A stretch of 8,865 nt of DNA, from contig CAKSHT010000094.1 in assembly GCA_934457235.1 (NCBI GenBank), forward strand, positions 1 to 8,865, in the 5' to 3' direction. Below, piece after piece: positions 1 to 6,362 of this stretch. Position 1 is the first letter of the stretch. Each line of letters begins with the position of its first letter. Below the pieces are notes generated by a model that ran no database searches, was not told the DNA's origin, and saw nothing but the letters and a program-made list of their open reading frames with translations. The stretch comes from an uncultured Oscillospiraceae bacterium. Its GTDB lineage: Bacteria > Bacillota > Clostridia > Oscillospirales > Ruminococcaceae. Both the position numbers and the translations under genes were made by a program.

Positions 1-182
1 CGGAGAGCAACATCGTTGCAGTAGTTTTCGTCCCTGGCGCTTCCGAGGTAAACCAGGTCATCAGAATAAAGCGGATGCTCACGCAGGCATTTGCGAACGC
101 TGGAATAAGCCGCCGCAGCGTCGTGAATATCCAGCCGGACGACCAGTATTCTCAGCTCATTGCGTCGGGCGCAAAGAATTAA
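1..182 (+). CDS. 3' end of an unidentified protein-coding gene (partial)
   Basis: An open frame enters from the left edge (codons in phase from base 3) and ends at TAA 180-182, giving the last 59 residues of a protein. The segment begins ESNIVAVVFVPGASEV and ends LIASGAKN. It reads as a beta strand, a helix of about 20 residues and a second strand, and has no membrane segment. It is a plausible coding tail because the composition is ordinary and the other two forward frames are interrupted or make no sensible protein. The strand-helix-strand pattern with a late VVNIQPDD stretch loosely resembles C-termini of YhcN/YlaJ-type sporulation lipoproteins, but this is only an impression and I assign no function. 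The gene lies 64 bases before the small CAP-like ORF, with no terminator hairpin visible between them. Confidence 0.6.
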   Translation, partial: ESNIVAVVFVPGASEVNQVIRIKRMLTQAFANAGISRRSVVNIQPDDQYSQLIASGAKN

Positions 183-232
183 ATTGATTTCTGCATAAAC
201 TGTAAGGTGTATTAGCAAGGAACATATTTAAT

Positions 233-239
233 GGGGAGG
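233..239 (+). promoter_or_regulatory. Shine-Dalgarno site of the mini-CAP ORF
   Basis: GGGGAGG is a strong ribosome binding site. The only in-frame codon at good spacing is ATA at 247, 7 bases downstream, and it opens a lysine-lysine signal peptide. The GTG at 256 lies 16 bases away, which is too far for normal initiation. The site therefore points to ATA (or a mutated ATG) as the original start. Confidence 0.6.
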
Positions 240-246
240 CAATTGT

Positions 247-468
247 ATAAAAAAGGTGATATCAGTGCTGATGGTGCTGGCAATGGCACTCACGCTGATG
301 AATGTTGCGCCTTTCGCTGCGGCTTCCTCAAGCTATTATGCAACGTTTGAAGATGAGGTCGTCAGACTGAGCTCTACGGGACACCGCGCGAACATTCTCA
401 GCCCGAAGTACAACAAGGTAGGCGTTGGTTTCTGCGATACTTACTGGGCGCAGGTGTTCATTTCTTAA
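247..468 (+). pseudogene. Miniature CAP/SCP-domain secreted protein, internally deleted
   Basis: Read from ATA 247 the product is 73 residues. A positively charged start (KKVIS) leads into a hydrophobic core and a likely signal peptidase site after the Ala-rich PFAAA, so it should be exported. After it comes FEDEVVRL, which resembles the first helix of bacterial CAP/SCP (Allergen V5/Tpx-1-like) domains. This is joined directly to STGHRANILSPKYNKVGVGF and YWAQVFIS, which match the last third of that domain. The intervening part of a normal CAP domain, with the first histidine and the GEN-type glutamate of the cavity, is absent; roughly 80 residues are missing by comparison with the family. The frame is intact across the junction. 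Loss of the core plus a non-standard start suggests a decaying gene. A sequencing error or a functional mini-protein is possible. A fallback reading starts at GTG 256 (70 residues). Confidence 0.6.
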
Positions 469-489
469 AAACAGCATAAGGAGATAAAA

Positions 490-1404
490 ATGGCTTCAAC
501 ACAGTTTTCTACCAATTCCAACGGCGAAAAGAGCGGAAAGAAGATCAGTTTCTGGGTGCTCATCGGTATTATAACAATAGTGGTGCTGATAGTGCTGTTC
601 AACTGCTTTTCAGTGGTGAACGAGGGCTACATCGGCGTCAAGTACCAGTTCGGAAAGATTGTTTCCAGCGACCTCACCGCTGGACTGAACTTCCACATTC
701 CGTTCATTGAGGAGATCGACCAGGTGGATATCCGCGAGCAGATCTATTCTGTACAGACGGACGCTTACACCAGCGATACGCAGACTGTAGATAATCTCGG
801 ACTGAAGCTCAACTATTATTACGACGGAACCAAGCTGCCGGAGATAATCCGCAGCATAGGCATCAGCAATGTGGAAACCAAGCTTCTTGTTCCAAATGTC
901 GCAAAGATATCCAAGGACGAGATAGGCAAGGTCAAGGCTGAGGATCTGGTTCAGAACCGCTCTGACGTACAGAACGCGATATACACTTCGCTGAAATCCA
1001 CTCTGGAGCCGCAGGGAATCATCGTGACTGCATTCGCGATAGAGAATCTCGCATTTGAGGACGCATTCGAGCAGTCGATACAGGCTAAGGTAATTGCGGC
1101 GCAGGACGCTCTGAAAATGCAGAACAAGACCGCAGAGCGCGAGGAAGAAGCAAAGCAGAAGGTCATCGCAGCACAGGCTGACGCGGATTCCCAGAAGATA
1201 AAGGCAGACGCAGAGGCTTACGCCATCAAGGCAGTGCAGGAGCAGCTCGCCAAAAGCCCGAATTATATCGACTACCTCAAGGTGAACAACTGGGACGGCG
1301 TGCTCCCGCAGGCCATCGGCACTGAGGTAAACCCGTTCATAGCGCTTGACGGCAGTGCTTCCTCTACTGGAAAGACTACCACGACAAGCAGCGCAGCAGA
1401 ATAA
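490..1404 (+). CDS. SPFH-domain (prohibitin/HflC-like) membrane protein
   Basis: This 304-residue protein belongs to the stomatin/prohibitin/flotillin/HflK-C superfamily, whose members form large membrane-attached ring or cage assemblies and often influence membrane proteases or membrane microdomains. A short polar N-terminus is followed by one hydrophobic anchor (about residues 21-40, WVLIGIITIVVLIVLF). The SPFH domain then runs from about 41 to 200 and includes VVNEGYIGVKYQFGKI and the AGLNFHIPFIEEIDQVDIREQ stretch typical of the family. A long Ala/Gln/Glu/Lys-rich coiled coil covers about 195-253, and the tail ends in Ser/Thr. The start is ATG 490 with AAGGAG at 478-483. It follows the mini-CAP ORF by 21 bases and precedes a stem-loop. 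No FtsH or NfeD-type partner is visible, so the specific client is unknown. Confidence 0.88.
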   Translation: MASTQFSTNSNGEKSGKKISFWVLIGIITIVVLIVLFNCFSVVNEGYIGVKYQFGKIVSSDLTAGLNFHIPFIEEIDQVDIREQIYSVQTDAYTSDTQTVDNLGLKLNYYYDGTKLPEIIRSIGISNVETKLLVPNVAKISKDEIGKVKAEDLVQNRSDVQNAIYTSLKSTLEPQGIIVTAFAIENLAFEDAFEQSIQAKVIAAQDALKMQNKTAEREEEAKQKVIAAQADADSQKIKADAEAYAIKAVQEQLAKSPNYIDYLKVNNWDGVLPQAIGTEVNPFIALDGSASSTGKTTTTSSAAE

Positions 1405-1413
1405 AAATACGCA

Positions 1414-1446
1414 GGAATGCCGGACGGCGCAGCTGTCCGGTATTCC
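1414..1446 (+). other. Stem-loop between SPFH and helicase genes
   Basis: A 12-bp stem, GGAATGCCGGAC (1414-1425) with GTCCGGTATTCC (1435-1446), includes one G-T wobble and closes a 9-base loop. It begins 9 bases after the SPFH stop codon. On the + strand the 3' side is ACATTAAAAAAGG, so there is no U-tract and it is not a canonical intrinsic terminator for the upstream gene. It could be an mRNA-stabilising or processing hairpin, or a weak or factor-assisted terminator. Read on the - strand it is followed by TGCGTATTTTTATT, which is more terminator-like, but no - strand gene is present to need it. Confidence 0.6.
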
Positions 1447-1455
1447 ACATTAAAA

Positions 1456-1463
1456 AAGGAAGG
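1456..1463 (+). promoter_or_regulatory. Shine-Dalgarno site selecting a TTG start
   Basis: AAGGAAGG lies 8 bases before TTG 1472. No in-frame ATG or GTG sits at comparable spacing, and the protein from TTG starts a normal helicase N-terminus, so this site supports TTG initiation. Confidence 0.7.
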
Positions 1464-1471
1464 TCATTATT

Positions 1472-3823
1472 TTGGATTATAACACCCTAAAGCGCAACGC
1501 GCTCACAAGCTTCTTTTCAAGGACTAACGAAATGCAGCGCAAGGCGGTATTTCAGGTAAAGGGCGCAGTCCTGATAATCGCGGGCGCGGGCAGCGGAAAG
1601 ACTACCGTGCTCTGCAACCGAATAGCGAACATGATGCGTTTCGGAAACGCATATCTTGACAACGAGATTCGCGACATCACCCCGGAGGAAGAACAGTTCC
1701 TTGAAGCGTTCCCGTCTATGGAAAAGACCCCGGAGAACGCGGAGCGGCTCGCTGAGATAGTTGCAGTGGAGCCTGTAGCGCCCTGGAACATCCTTGCGAT
1801 AACCTTTACGAACAAGGCTGCAGGCGAACTACGTCAGCGCCTTATCGACATGATAGGCGAGGGCGCGGAGAAGATAAACGCGTCTACGTTCCACTCCGCA
1901 TGCGTGAAGATACTCCGCCGTGAGATTGAGAACCTCGGCTACCAGAGCAGCTTCACGATTTACGACGAGGACGATTCCAAGCGCGTAATAAAGGACGCGA
2001 TGAAGAGCCTTGACATGGACGAAAAGGTGTTCAATCCCAAGGTTTTCAAGAACATGATCTCCCGATGCAAGGACAAGATGATAAGTCCGGAGGAGTATGC
2101 CCCCATGGCACAGGCTTCCGGCGAGCTGCTGGAGAAACGCTGCGCAGAGGTGTACACCCAGTACCAGGCGGCGCTCCGTGCGGCAAGCGCAGTGGATTTC
2201 GACGACATAATTTACCTTACGGTAAAGCTGTTTGAGGATTTCCCGGACGTGCTTGACCATTACCGCCACCTTTACAAGTACATTATGGTGGACGAGTATC
2301 AGGACACCAACGTTGCGCAGTACCGTCTGATATCCCTGCTTGCAGGCGATAACGGAAATCTCTGCGTTGTTGGCGACGACGACCAGTCCATCTACCGTTT
2401 CCGCGGCGCTACCATCGAGAACATTCTGAACTTCGAGAAGCAGTATCCCGGCAGCGTTGTTATCCGCCTGGAGCAGAATTACCGTTCCACCGAGAATATT
2501 CTGAATGCCGCTAACGCCGTTATAAAGAACAACACCCAGCGCAAGGACAAGGCACTTTGGTCGGATCTCGGCGAGGGCGAGAAGATAAAGTGCTGCAATT
2601 TCGACAGCGAGATCGCTGAGGCGCGTTTCGTTGCCGATACTATCCTTGACGGCGTGAAGAACGGAAAACACTACACGGATTTCGCACTGCTGTACCGCAG
2701 CAATTCCCAGTCGAGAAGCTTTGAGAACACTCTGGCGCGCTCCGGAATCCCATACACCATCGTCGGCGGACTGCGATTCTATGACCGTAAAGAGATAAAG
2801 GACATAATGTCCTACCTCGCGGTGCTGAACAACCCGTACGACACGGTGCGTTTCCGCCGTATAATCAACGAGCCTAAGCGCGGTATCGGCGACGCTACCG
2901 TAGAGGAGATAATCCGCATAGCCGATGGACTGAACATGTCGCCGATTGATGTGTGCCGCGACGCCTCCCAGTTCGAAACGCTATCCAGAAAATCCGCCGC
3001 ACTGAAAGCCGCGGCGAACCTCTTTGACGAGCTGGACGAGCTTGCGGACACTCTCCGCCTTGACGAGCTTATCGACGCAGTAGCCGAGAAATCCGGTTAT
3101 ATAAAGGCAATGCAGGCTCTCGGCGAGGAGGGCGCAGGGCGCATAGAGAACATCACGGAGTTGAAATCCAACGCAATGACGCTCCTTGACGAGAATCCCG
3201 AAACCACGCTCCCGGACTTCCTGGAGCAGGTGGCGCTGGTTTCCGACCTGGACAGCTACGACGGAGACCTCGACCGTGTTTCGCTTATGACCATGCACAG
3301 CGCAAAGGGTCTGGAGTTCGATACTGTATTCATGGTCGGCGCGGAGGATAACATATTTCCGAGCTACCGCAGCATGAACGATCCAACCGAGATGGAGGAG
3401 GAGCGACGGCTTGCGTATGTTGCGATAACACGTGCAAAGAAAATGCTGTACATCACACACACCTCATATCGTGTGCTGTATGGTCAGACCATGCGCAACA
3501 AGCTTTCAACATTCGTCCGCGAGATCCCTGAGAACCTCATCGAAAAGGTAGGCGAAAGAGTACGCAAGCCCGCTTCAGAGTGGAAGAAGCCGGTCAAGCC
3601 GAATTACCTGGCACAGGAGGCAGCAATGGCGGCCGCAAAGCCCACGCCGGTAGTTACCGGAATAGTGTTCGCCGCCGGCGACCGCGTGAAGCACAACGTA
3701 TTCGGGCAGGGAACTGTAGCCGAAGCCAAGCGTATGGGCAACGATACGATGCTCACGATCAATTTTGATAACGGTCAGACAAAGAAGGTAATGGCGAATT
3801 TCGCCCGGATAGAGAAGCTGTAA
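1472..3823 (+). CDS. pcrA: ATP-dependent DNA helicase, PcrA/UvrD type (SF1A)
   Basis: This 783-residue 3'-5' superfamily 1A helicase should unwind DNA in nucleotide excision repair, plasmid or rolling-circle replication and clearing of RecA or RNA polymerase. The motifs occur in order: Q-motif glutamine near Q22; Walker A GAGSGKTT 38-45; motif Ia ILAITFTNKAAGEL 107-120; motif II DEYQDT 274-279; motif III GDDDQSIYRFRGA 301-313; motif IV LEQNYRST 333-340; motif V TMHSAKGLEFD 607-617; motif VI EEERRLAYVAITRAKK 642-657. The last ~50 residues (GDRVKHNVFGQGTV and onward) are the Tudor-like C-terminal domain of PcrA/UvrD known to contact RNA polymerase. Length is slightly above the usual ~720-740, partly because of a ~40-residue acidic insertion between motifs I and Ia (about 57-101). 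It starts at TTG with AAGGAAGG 8 bases upstream. Another UvrD-like family member is the main alternative. Confidence 0.93.
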   Translation: MDYNTLKRNALTSFFSRTNEMQRKAVFQVKGAVLIIAGAGSGKTTVLCNRIANMMRFGNAYLDNEIRDITPEEEQFLEAFPSMEKTPENAERLAEIVAVEPVAPWNILAITFTNKAAGELRQRLIDMIGEGAEKINASTFHSACVKILRREIENLGYQSSFTIYDEDDSKRVIKDAMKSLDMDEKVFNPKVFKNMISRCKDKMISPEEYAPMAQASGELLEKRCAEVYTQYQAALRAASAVDFDDIIYLTVKLFEDFPDVLDHYRHLYKYIMVDEYQDTNVAQYRLISLLAGDNGNLCVVGDDDQSIYRFRGATIENILNFEKQYPGSVVIRLEQNYRSTENILNAANAVIKNNTQRKDKALWSDLGEGEKIKCCNFDSEIAEARFVADTILDGVKNGKHYTDFALLYRSNSQSRSFENTLARSGIPYTIVGGLRFYDRKEIKDIMSYLAVLNNPYDTVRFRRIINEPKRGIGDATVEEIIRIADGLNMSPIDVCRDASQFETLSRKSAALKAAANLFDELDELADTLRLDELIDAVAEKSGYIKAMQALGEEGAGRIENITELKSNAMTLLDENPETTLPDFLEQVALVSDLDSYDGDLDRVSLMTMHSAKGLEFDTVFMVGAEDNIFPSYRSMNDPTEMEEERRLAYVAITRAKKMLYITHTSYRVLYGQTMRNKLSTFVREIPENLIEKVGERVRKPASEWKKPVKPNYLAQEAAMAAAKPTPVVTGIVFAAGDRVKHNVFGQGTVAEAKRMGNDTMLTINFDNGQTKKVMANFARIEKL

Positions 3824-3830
3824 TATAAAA

Positions 3831-3836
3831 CAGGAG
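3831..3836 (+). promoter_or_regulatory. Shine-Dalgarno site deciding the glycosyltransferase start
   Basis: CAGGAG ends 10 bases before ATG 3847 but only 1 base before the in-frame GTG 3838. The GTG is too close to be used, so ATG 3847, which gives MKKTTINMMS, is the better start. Confidence 0.65.
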
Positions 3837-3846
3837 CGTGCGATAC

Positions 3847-4884
3847 ATGAAAAAGACTACAATTAACATGATGTCCAGCGCGACCAGCGTTAAGGGACAG
3901 GGCGTAGGTTCAGCATATATCGAGCAGGTGGGACTTGTAAAGAGCGAGCTTTCGGACAAGTTCGAGGTCACGGAAAACAAGCACATGAAAGCGGATATCA
4001 CGCACTATCACACACTAAATCCGAATTACTACCTTGGCAGAAAGTCCGCAACGAAGTACGGGCGCTCCGTGGGGTATGTACACATGCTGCCGGAAACGGT
4101 GGAAACGAGCCTTGATCTTCCGCGGTTCATGAAGAACATATTCTATAAGTACATGATAAAGTTCTATAAGAGCATGGATTATCTTGTGACCGTAAATCCG
4201 TATTTCATCGGCAGACTGGCACATTATGGCGTTCCGAAGGAAAAGGTGACGTATATCCCGAATTTCGTATCGTCCGAGGTGTTCCACCCGGTTTCAGCGG
4301 ATGAAAAGAAAAAGCTGCGCGAAAAATACGGACTGGAGGATAAGTTCACGGTGGTATGCGCCGGACAGCTCCAGGTGCGCAAGGGCGTTTTTGATTTCGT
4401 GAAGATCGCGGAGAAGATGCCGGACATACAGTTTGTATGGGCGGGAGGATTTTCATTCGGAAAGATAACCGATGGCTACGATGAGATCAAGAAGATCACC
4501 GCAAATCCACCGGCGAACATCAAGTTCCTTGGTATCATCGACCGGGAGTTCATGAATGAGGTGTACAACCTGGGCGATGTCATGTTCCTGCCGAGTTTTG
4601 AGGAGCTGTTCCCGATGACGATACTGGAAGCGATGTGCGTGAATATACCGATAGTCCTGCGTGATCTTGATATCTACCCGGATATCCTGTTCGACTTCTA
4701 CAGCAGATCGGACAGCGTGGACGGCTTCATAAAGGAACTTGACAGGCTCCACAACGACAAGGATTATTACGCGCAGCAGGTGGAGGCTTCCCGGCGTGGA
4801 AACCAGTTCTACTCCCGTGAGCATGTTGCAAAGATGTGGGACGAGTTCTACTCCATGGTGAGGGATTCCATTCCCAATAAATGA
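3847..4884 (+). CDS. GT4 glycosyltransferase, CpoA/LafB-like glycolipid synthase
   Basis: This 345-residue GT-B fold, family GT4 retaining glycosyltransferase probably adds a hexose to a membrane glucolipid. The resemblance to streptococcal CpoA/LafB, which makes galactosyl-glucosyl-diacylglycerol, runs the whole length as I remember that protein. It includes the GQGVG N-terminal loop, THYHT, the GYVHMLPETVE stretch, VTVNPYFI, EKVTYIPNFV, GQLQVRKGVFDF, WAGGFSFGKITDGYDE, and LFPMTILEAM followed by IVLRDLDIYPDIL. The GT4 E-x7-E signature is E253/E261. No signal peptide or long membrane helix is seen, as expected for an enzyme working at the inner face of the membrane. Start ATG 3847 is preferred over GTG 3838 because of the Shine-Dalgarno spacing. 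It follows the helicase stop by 23 bases and is closed by a strong terminator, so co-transcription with the helicase is likely. Donor and acceptor sugars cannot be read from the sequence. Confidence 0.85.
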   Translation: MKKTTINMMSSATSVKGQGVGSAYIEQVGLVKSELSDKFEVTENKHMKADITHYHTLNPNYYLGRKSATKYGRSVGYVHMLPETVETSLDLPRFMKNIFYKYMIKFYKSMDYLVTVNPYFIGRLAHYGVPKEKVTYIPNFVSSEVFHPVSADEKKKLREKYGLEDKFTVVCAGQLQVRKGVFDFVKIAEKMPDIQFVWAGGFSFGKITDGYDEIKKITANPPANIKFLGIIDREFMNEVYNLGDVMFLPSFEELFPMTILEAMCVNIPIVLRDLDIYPDILFDFYSRSDSVDGFIKELDRLHNDKDYYAQQVEASRRGNQFYSREHVAKMWDEFYSMVRDSIPNK

Positions 4885-4911
4885 CCGCATGTGCAATATC
4901 TTTTGAACATT

Positions 4912-4943
4912 AAATCCCCGGAACACAAGTTCCGGGGATTTTT
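4912..4943 (+). terminator. Intrinsic terminator after the glycosyltransferase gene
   Basis: A perfect 13-bp stem, AAATCCCCGGAAC (4912-4924) with GTTCCGGGGATTT (4929-4941), closes an ACAA tetraloop and runs into a T-tract (4938-4943 region: ATTTTT). It lies 27 bases after the stop codon and separates the housekeeping block from the sporulation operon. Confidence 0.93.
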
Positions 4944-4953
4944 CTGTCTGTTG

Positions 4954-4982
4954 TAATATTACGGACATGCAGTTCATAGAAT
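4954..4982 (+). promoter_or_regulatory. Sigma-E-type promoter of the spoIIIA operon
   Basis: TAATATT (4954-4960) matches the sigma-E -35 consensus KMATATT in every position. CATAGAAT (4975-4982) matches the -10 consensus CATACAHT at 7 of 8 positions. The spacer is 14 bases, as expected for this sigma factor. Sigma-E is the early mother-cell factor and drives spoIIIA in Bacillus subtilis, so motif and gene context agree. Transcription should begin about 7-9 bases after the -10, near 4989-4991, giving a leader of about 20 bases to ATG 5010. Confidence 0.82.
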
Positions 4983-4996
4983 TTAACAAAACGAAT

Positions 4997-5002
4997 GGGG
5001 GA
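4997..5002 (+). promoter_or_regulatory. Shine-Dalgarno site of spoIIIAA
   Basis: GGGGGA sits 7 bases before ATG 5010. The in-frame ATG at 4995 overlaps this site, has no binding site of its own and would be only a few bases from the predicted transcript start, so 5010 is favoured. Confidence 0.65.
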
Positions 5003-5009
5003 ATATGAA

Positions 5010-5867
5010 ATGATAGCCGCAAGGACAACCACCGGAGTTCCGATAGCACATGCCGCGCGTAAGATAACGCTTCCGTCCGGCGGGGTATCCCGTCTTGCCG
5101 AGATAAGGCTCCGGACAGGACGATGCGCCAGTGCAGTCACTCTGGACGGAAAGATGATACGCTGCTCCGATGTCTTTACGCAGGAGGATATCACGGCGTG
5201 CTTCCTGGAACTATGCCGGAATTCAGTGCACAGCTTCGCCCGGGAGATCGCGGAGGGTTACATAACGCTACCCGGAGGACATCGCGTGGGATTCTGCGGG
5301 ACTGCGGCGGGATATGACGGAAAGCTGACGACGCTGCGGGACGTATCCTCGCTGAATATCCGCTTTGCACGGGAGATTCCGGGCTGCGCACAGGCGCTTT
5401 ATGACCGCGCATTCACGGACGGTCTGTGCTCGCTCATTGTCGCGGGGAAGCCACTTTCCGGAAAGACCACCGTGCTCCGTGACCTGGCGCGGATAGCCGG
5501 GGAAAACCATCGCGTATGCGTAGTGGATACCCGCGGGGAGCTTGCGGCGGTGCACGACGGAGTTCCGGCACTCGACATCGGAGAAAATACTGACGTCCTC
5601 AACGGATATTCCAAAGCCGACGGAATAATGTGCGCGCTTCGTTCGCTCAGCCCGGAGATGATTATTTGCGATGAGATCGGCAACGACGCCGTTGCAGTCC
5701 GGCGGTGCATGAACTGCGGAGTAAAGCTGGTCGTGTCGGCGCATGCAGCGAGTATACGGGAGCTTCGCAGCCGCCCTGGGATTTCTGAGCTTCTTCCGTA
5801 TTTTGATAAGGCTGCGCTGCTCGGCGGGCGCGGAAAGCTCCTGGAAGTTACGGAGCTGATACCATGA
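5010..5867 (+). CDS. spoIIIAA: Stage III sporulation protein AA (ATPase)
   Basis: This 285-residue cytoplasmic P-loop ATPase, related to type II/IV secretion ATPases, is thought to power the SpoIIIA-SpoIIQ channel between mother cell and forespore. The N-terminal part carries the family signature LAEIRLRTGR and further on GYITLPGGHRVGFCGTA. The segment SSLNIRFAREI precedes the ATPase core. Walker A is GKPLSGKTT (146-154), followed by VLRDLAR; Walker B is MIICDEIG (217-224, D221/E222). The usual Walker A form in the family is nearer GPPxxGKTT, so the KPLS variant is slightly unusual, but the catalytic lysine and threonine are kept. The N-terminus before EIRLR is short compared with B. subtilis SpoIIIAA (about 307 residues). 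ATG 5010 is chosen from the Shine-Dalgarno and promoter positions; ATG 4995 would add five residues. The stop overlaps the spoIIIAB start by ATGA. Confidence 0.95.
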   Translation: MIAARTTTGVPIAHAARKITLPSGGVSRLAEIRLRTGRCASAVTLDGKMIRCSDVFTQEDITACFLELCRNSVHSFAREIAEGYITLPGGHRVGFCGTAAGYDGKLTTLRDVSSLNIRFAREIPGCAQALYDRAFTDGLCSLIVAGKPLSGKTTVLRDLARIAGENHRVCVVDTRGELAAVHDGVPALDIGENTDVLNGYSKADGIMCALRSLSPEMIICDEIGNDAVAVRRCMNCGVKLVVSAHAASIRELRSRPGISELLPYFDKAALLGGRGKLLEVTELIP

Positions 5868-6352
5868 AGCTGGCTGCGGGACTAATAATTCTGCTTATCT
5901 GCGGCGGATGGGGGATATCCCGTCGTATGAACCTCAGGCGTCGCTGCGCCCTTCTGCGGGAGCTGCGTTTAATGCTGGAGCAGTACTCGATAAAAATCGC
6001 CTGTACCGCGCCTACGCTGGAACAGCTTGCGGCGGAGGGGCAGGGGGAATTCAGCGGGATACTTCGCCAGTGCCTGGCGGAAACTCCGGATATCCGCAGC
6101 GCGTGGTCGCAGGCGGTGAAGCAGCTTTCTGCGCTCCCGTACTGCGGAAAGGAGGAAAGCACTGTGCTTTCTGAACTTGGAGCTTCCATCGGGACCTGCC
6201 CGGCGGAAAGTGAGCTTTCGCTGCTGCGGCTTCAATCTGCGGAGCTGGACAGGCTGATAACGCAGGCGGAGAAGATTTCAGAGCAGAAGGGCAGGCTGTA
6301 CAGCTCCGGAGGGATACTGGCGGGACTTGCTGCGGCGGTGCTGCTGCTTTAG
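5864..6352 (+). CDS. spoIIIAB: Stage III sporulation protein AB
   Basis: This 162-residue mother-cell membrane protein of the SpoIIIA complex is structurally related to the GspF/PilC platform proteins of type II secretion. It has an N-terminal membrane helix (about 3-18, LAAGLIILLICGGWGI), then a basic stretch RRMNLRRR and a helical soluble domain. The family-like LGASIGTCPAESELSLLRLQ lies near residues 105-124, and a second membrane helix occupies the last ~15 residues (GILAGLAAAVLLL). Length is close to the ~170 of B. subtilis. The start codon overlaps the spoIIIAA stop (ATGA, 5864-5867), and GGAG at 5852-5855 supplies a binding site, so translation is coupled to the ATPase that it is expected to anchor. 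Confidence 0.93.
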   Translation: MKLAAGLIILLICGGWGISRRMNLRRRCALLRELRLMLEQYSIKIACTAPTLEQLAAEGQGEFSGILRQCLAETPDIRSAWSQAVKQLSALPYCGKEESTVLSELGASIGTCPAESELSLLRLQSAELDRLITQAEKISEQKGRLYSSGGILAGLAAAVLLL

Positions 6353-6362
6353 GGGTATGTGA

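Noticed and set aside
184..213. Possible sigma-A promoter (TTGATT, 18 bases, TGTATT) before the mini-CAP ORF
   Set aside because: Only 4 of 6 positions match in each box and the spacing is not ideal, so it is not distinguishable from chance in a short intergenic stretch.
1829..2671. 280-residue open frame on the - strand
   Set aside because: It lies wholly opposite the helicase motifs II-IV region. The protein is low-complexity, Leu/Val-rich and shows no family features. High-GC codon bias on the + strand explains the open antisense frame.
3580..3768. 62-residue + strand open frame inside the helicase 3' end
   Set aside because: It is an alternative frame of the helicase C-terminal domain with no initiation signal or domain.
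4453..5049. 198-residue - strand open frame spanning the terminator and the spoIIIAA promoter
   Set aside because: It is antisense to the glycosyltransferase and would run through a strong terminator hairpin and a consensus promoter. It has no recognisable domain.
5268..5744. 158-residue - strand open frame, and 5399-5710 nearby
   Set aside because: Both are shadows of the spoIIIAA ATPase core, with no convincing binding site or domain.
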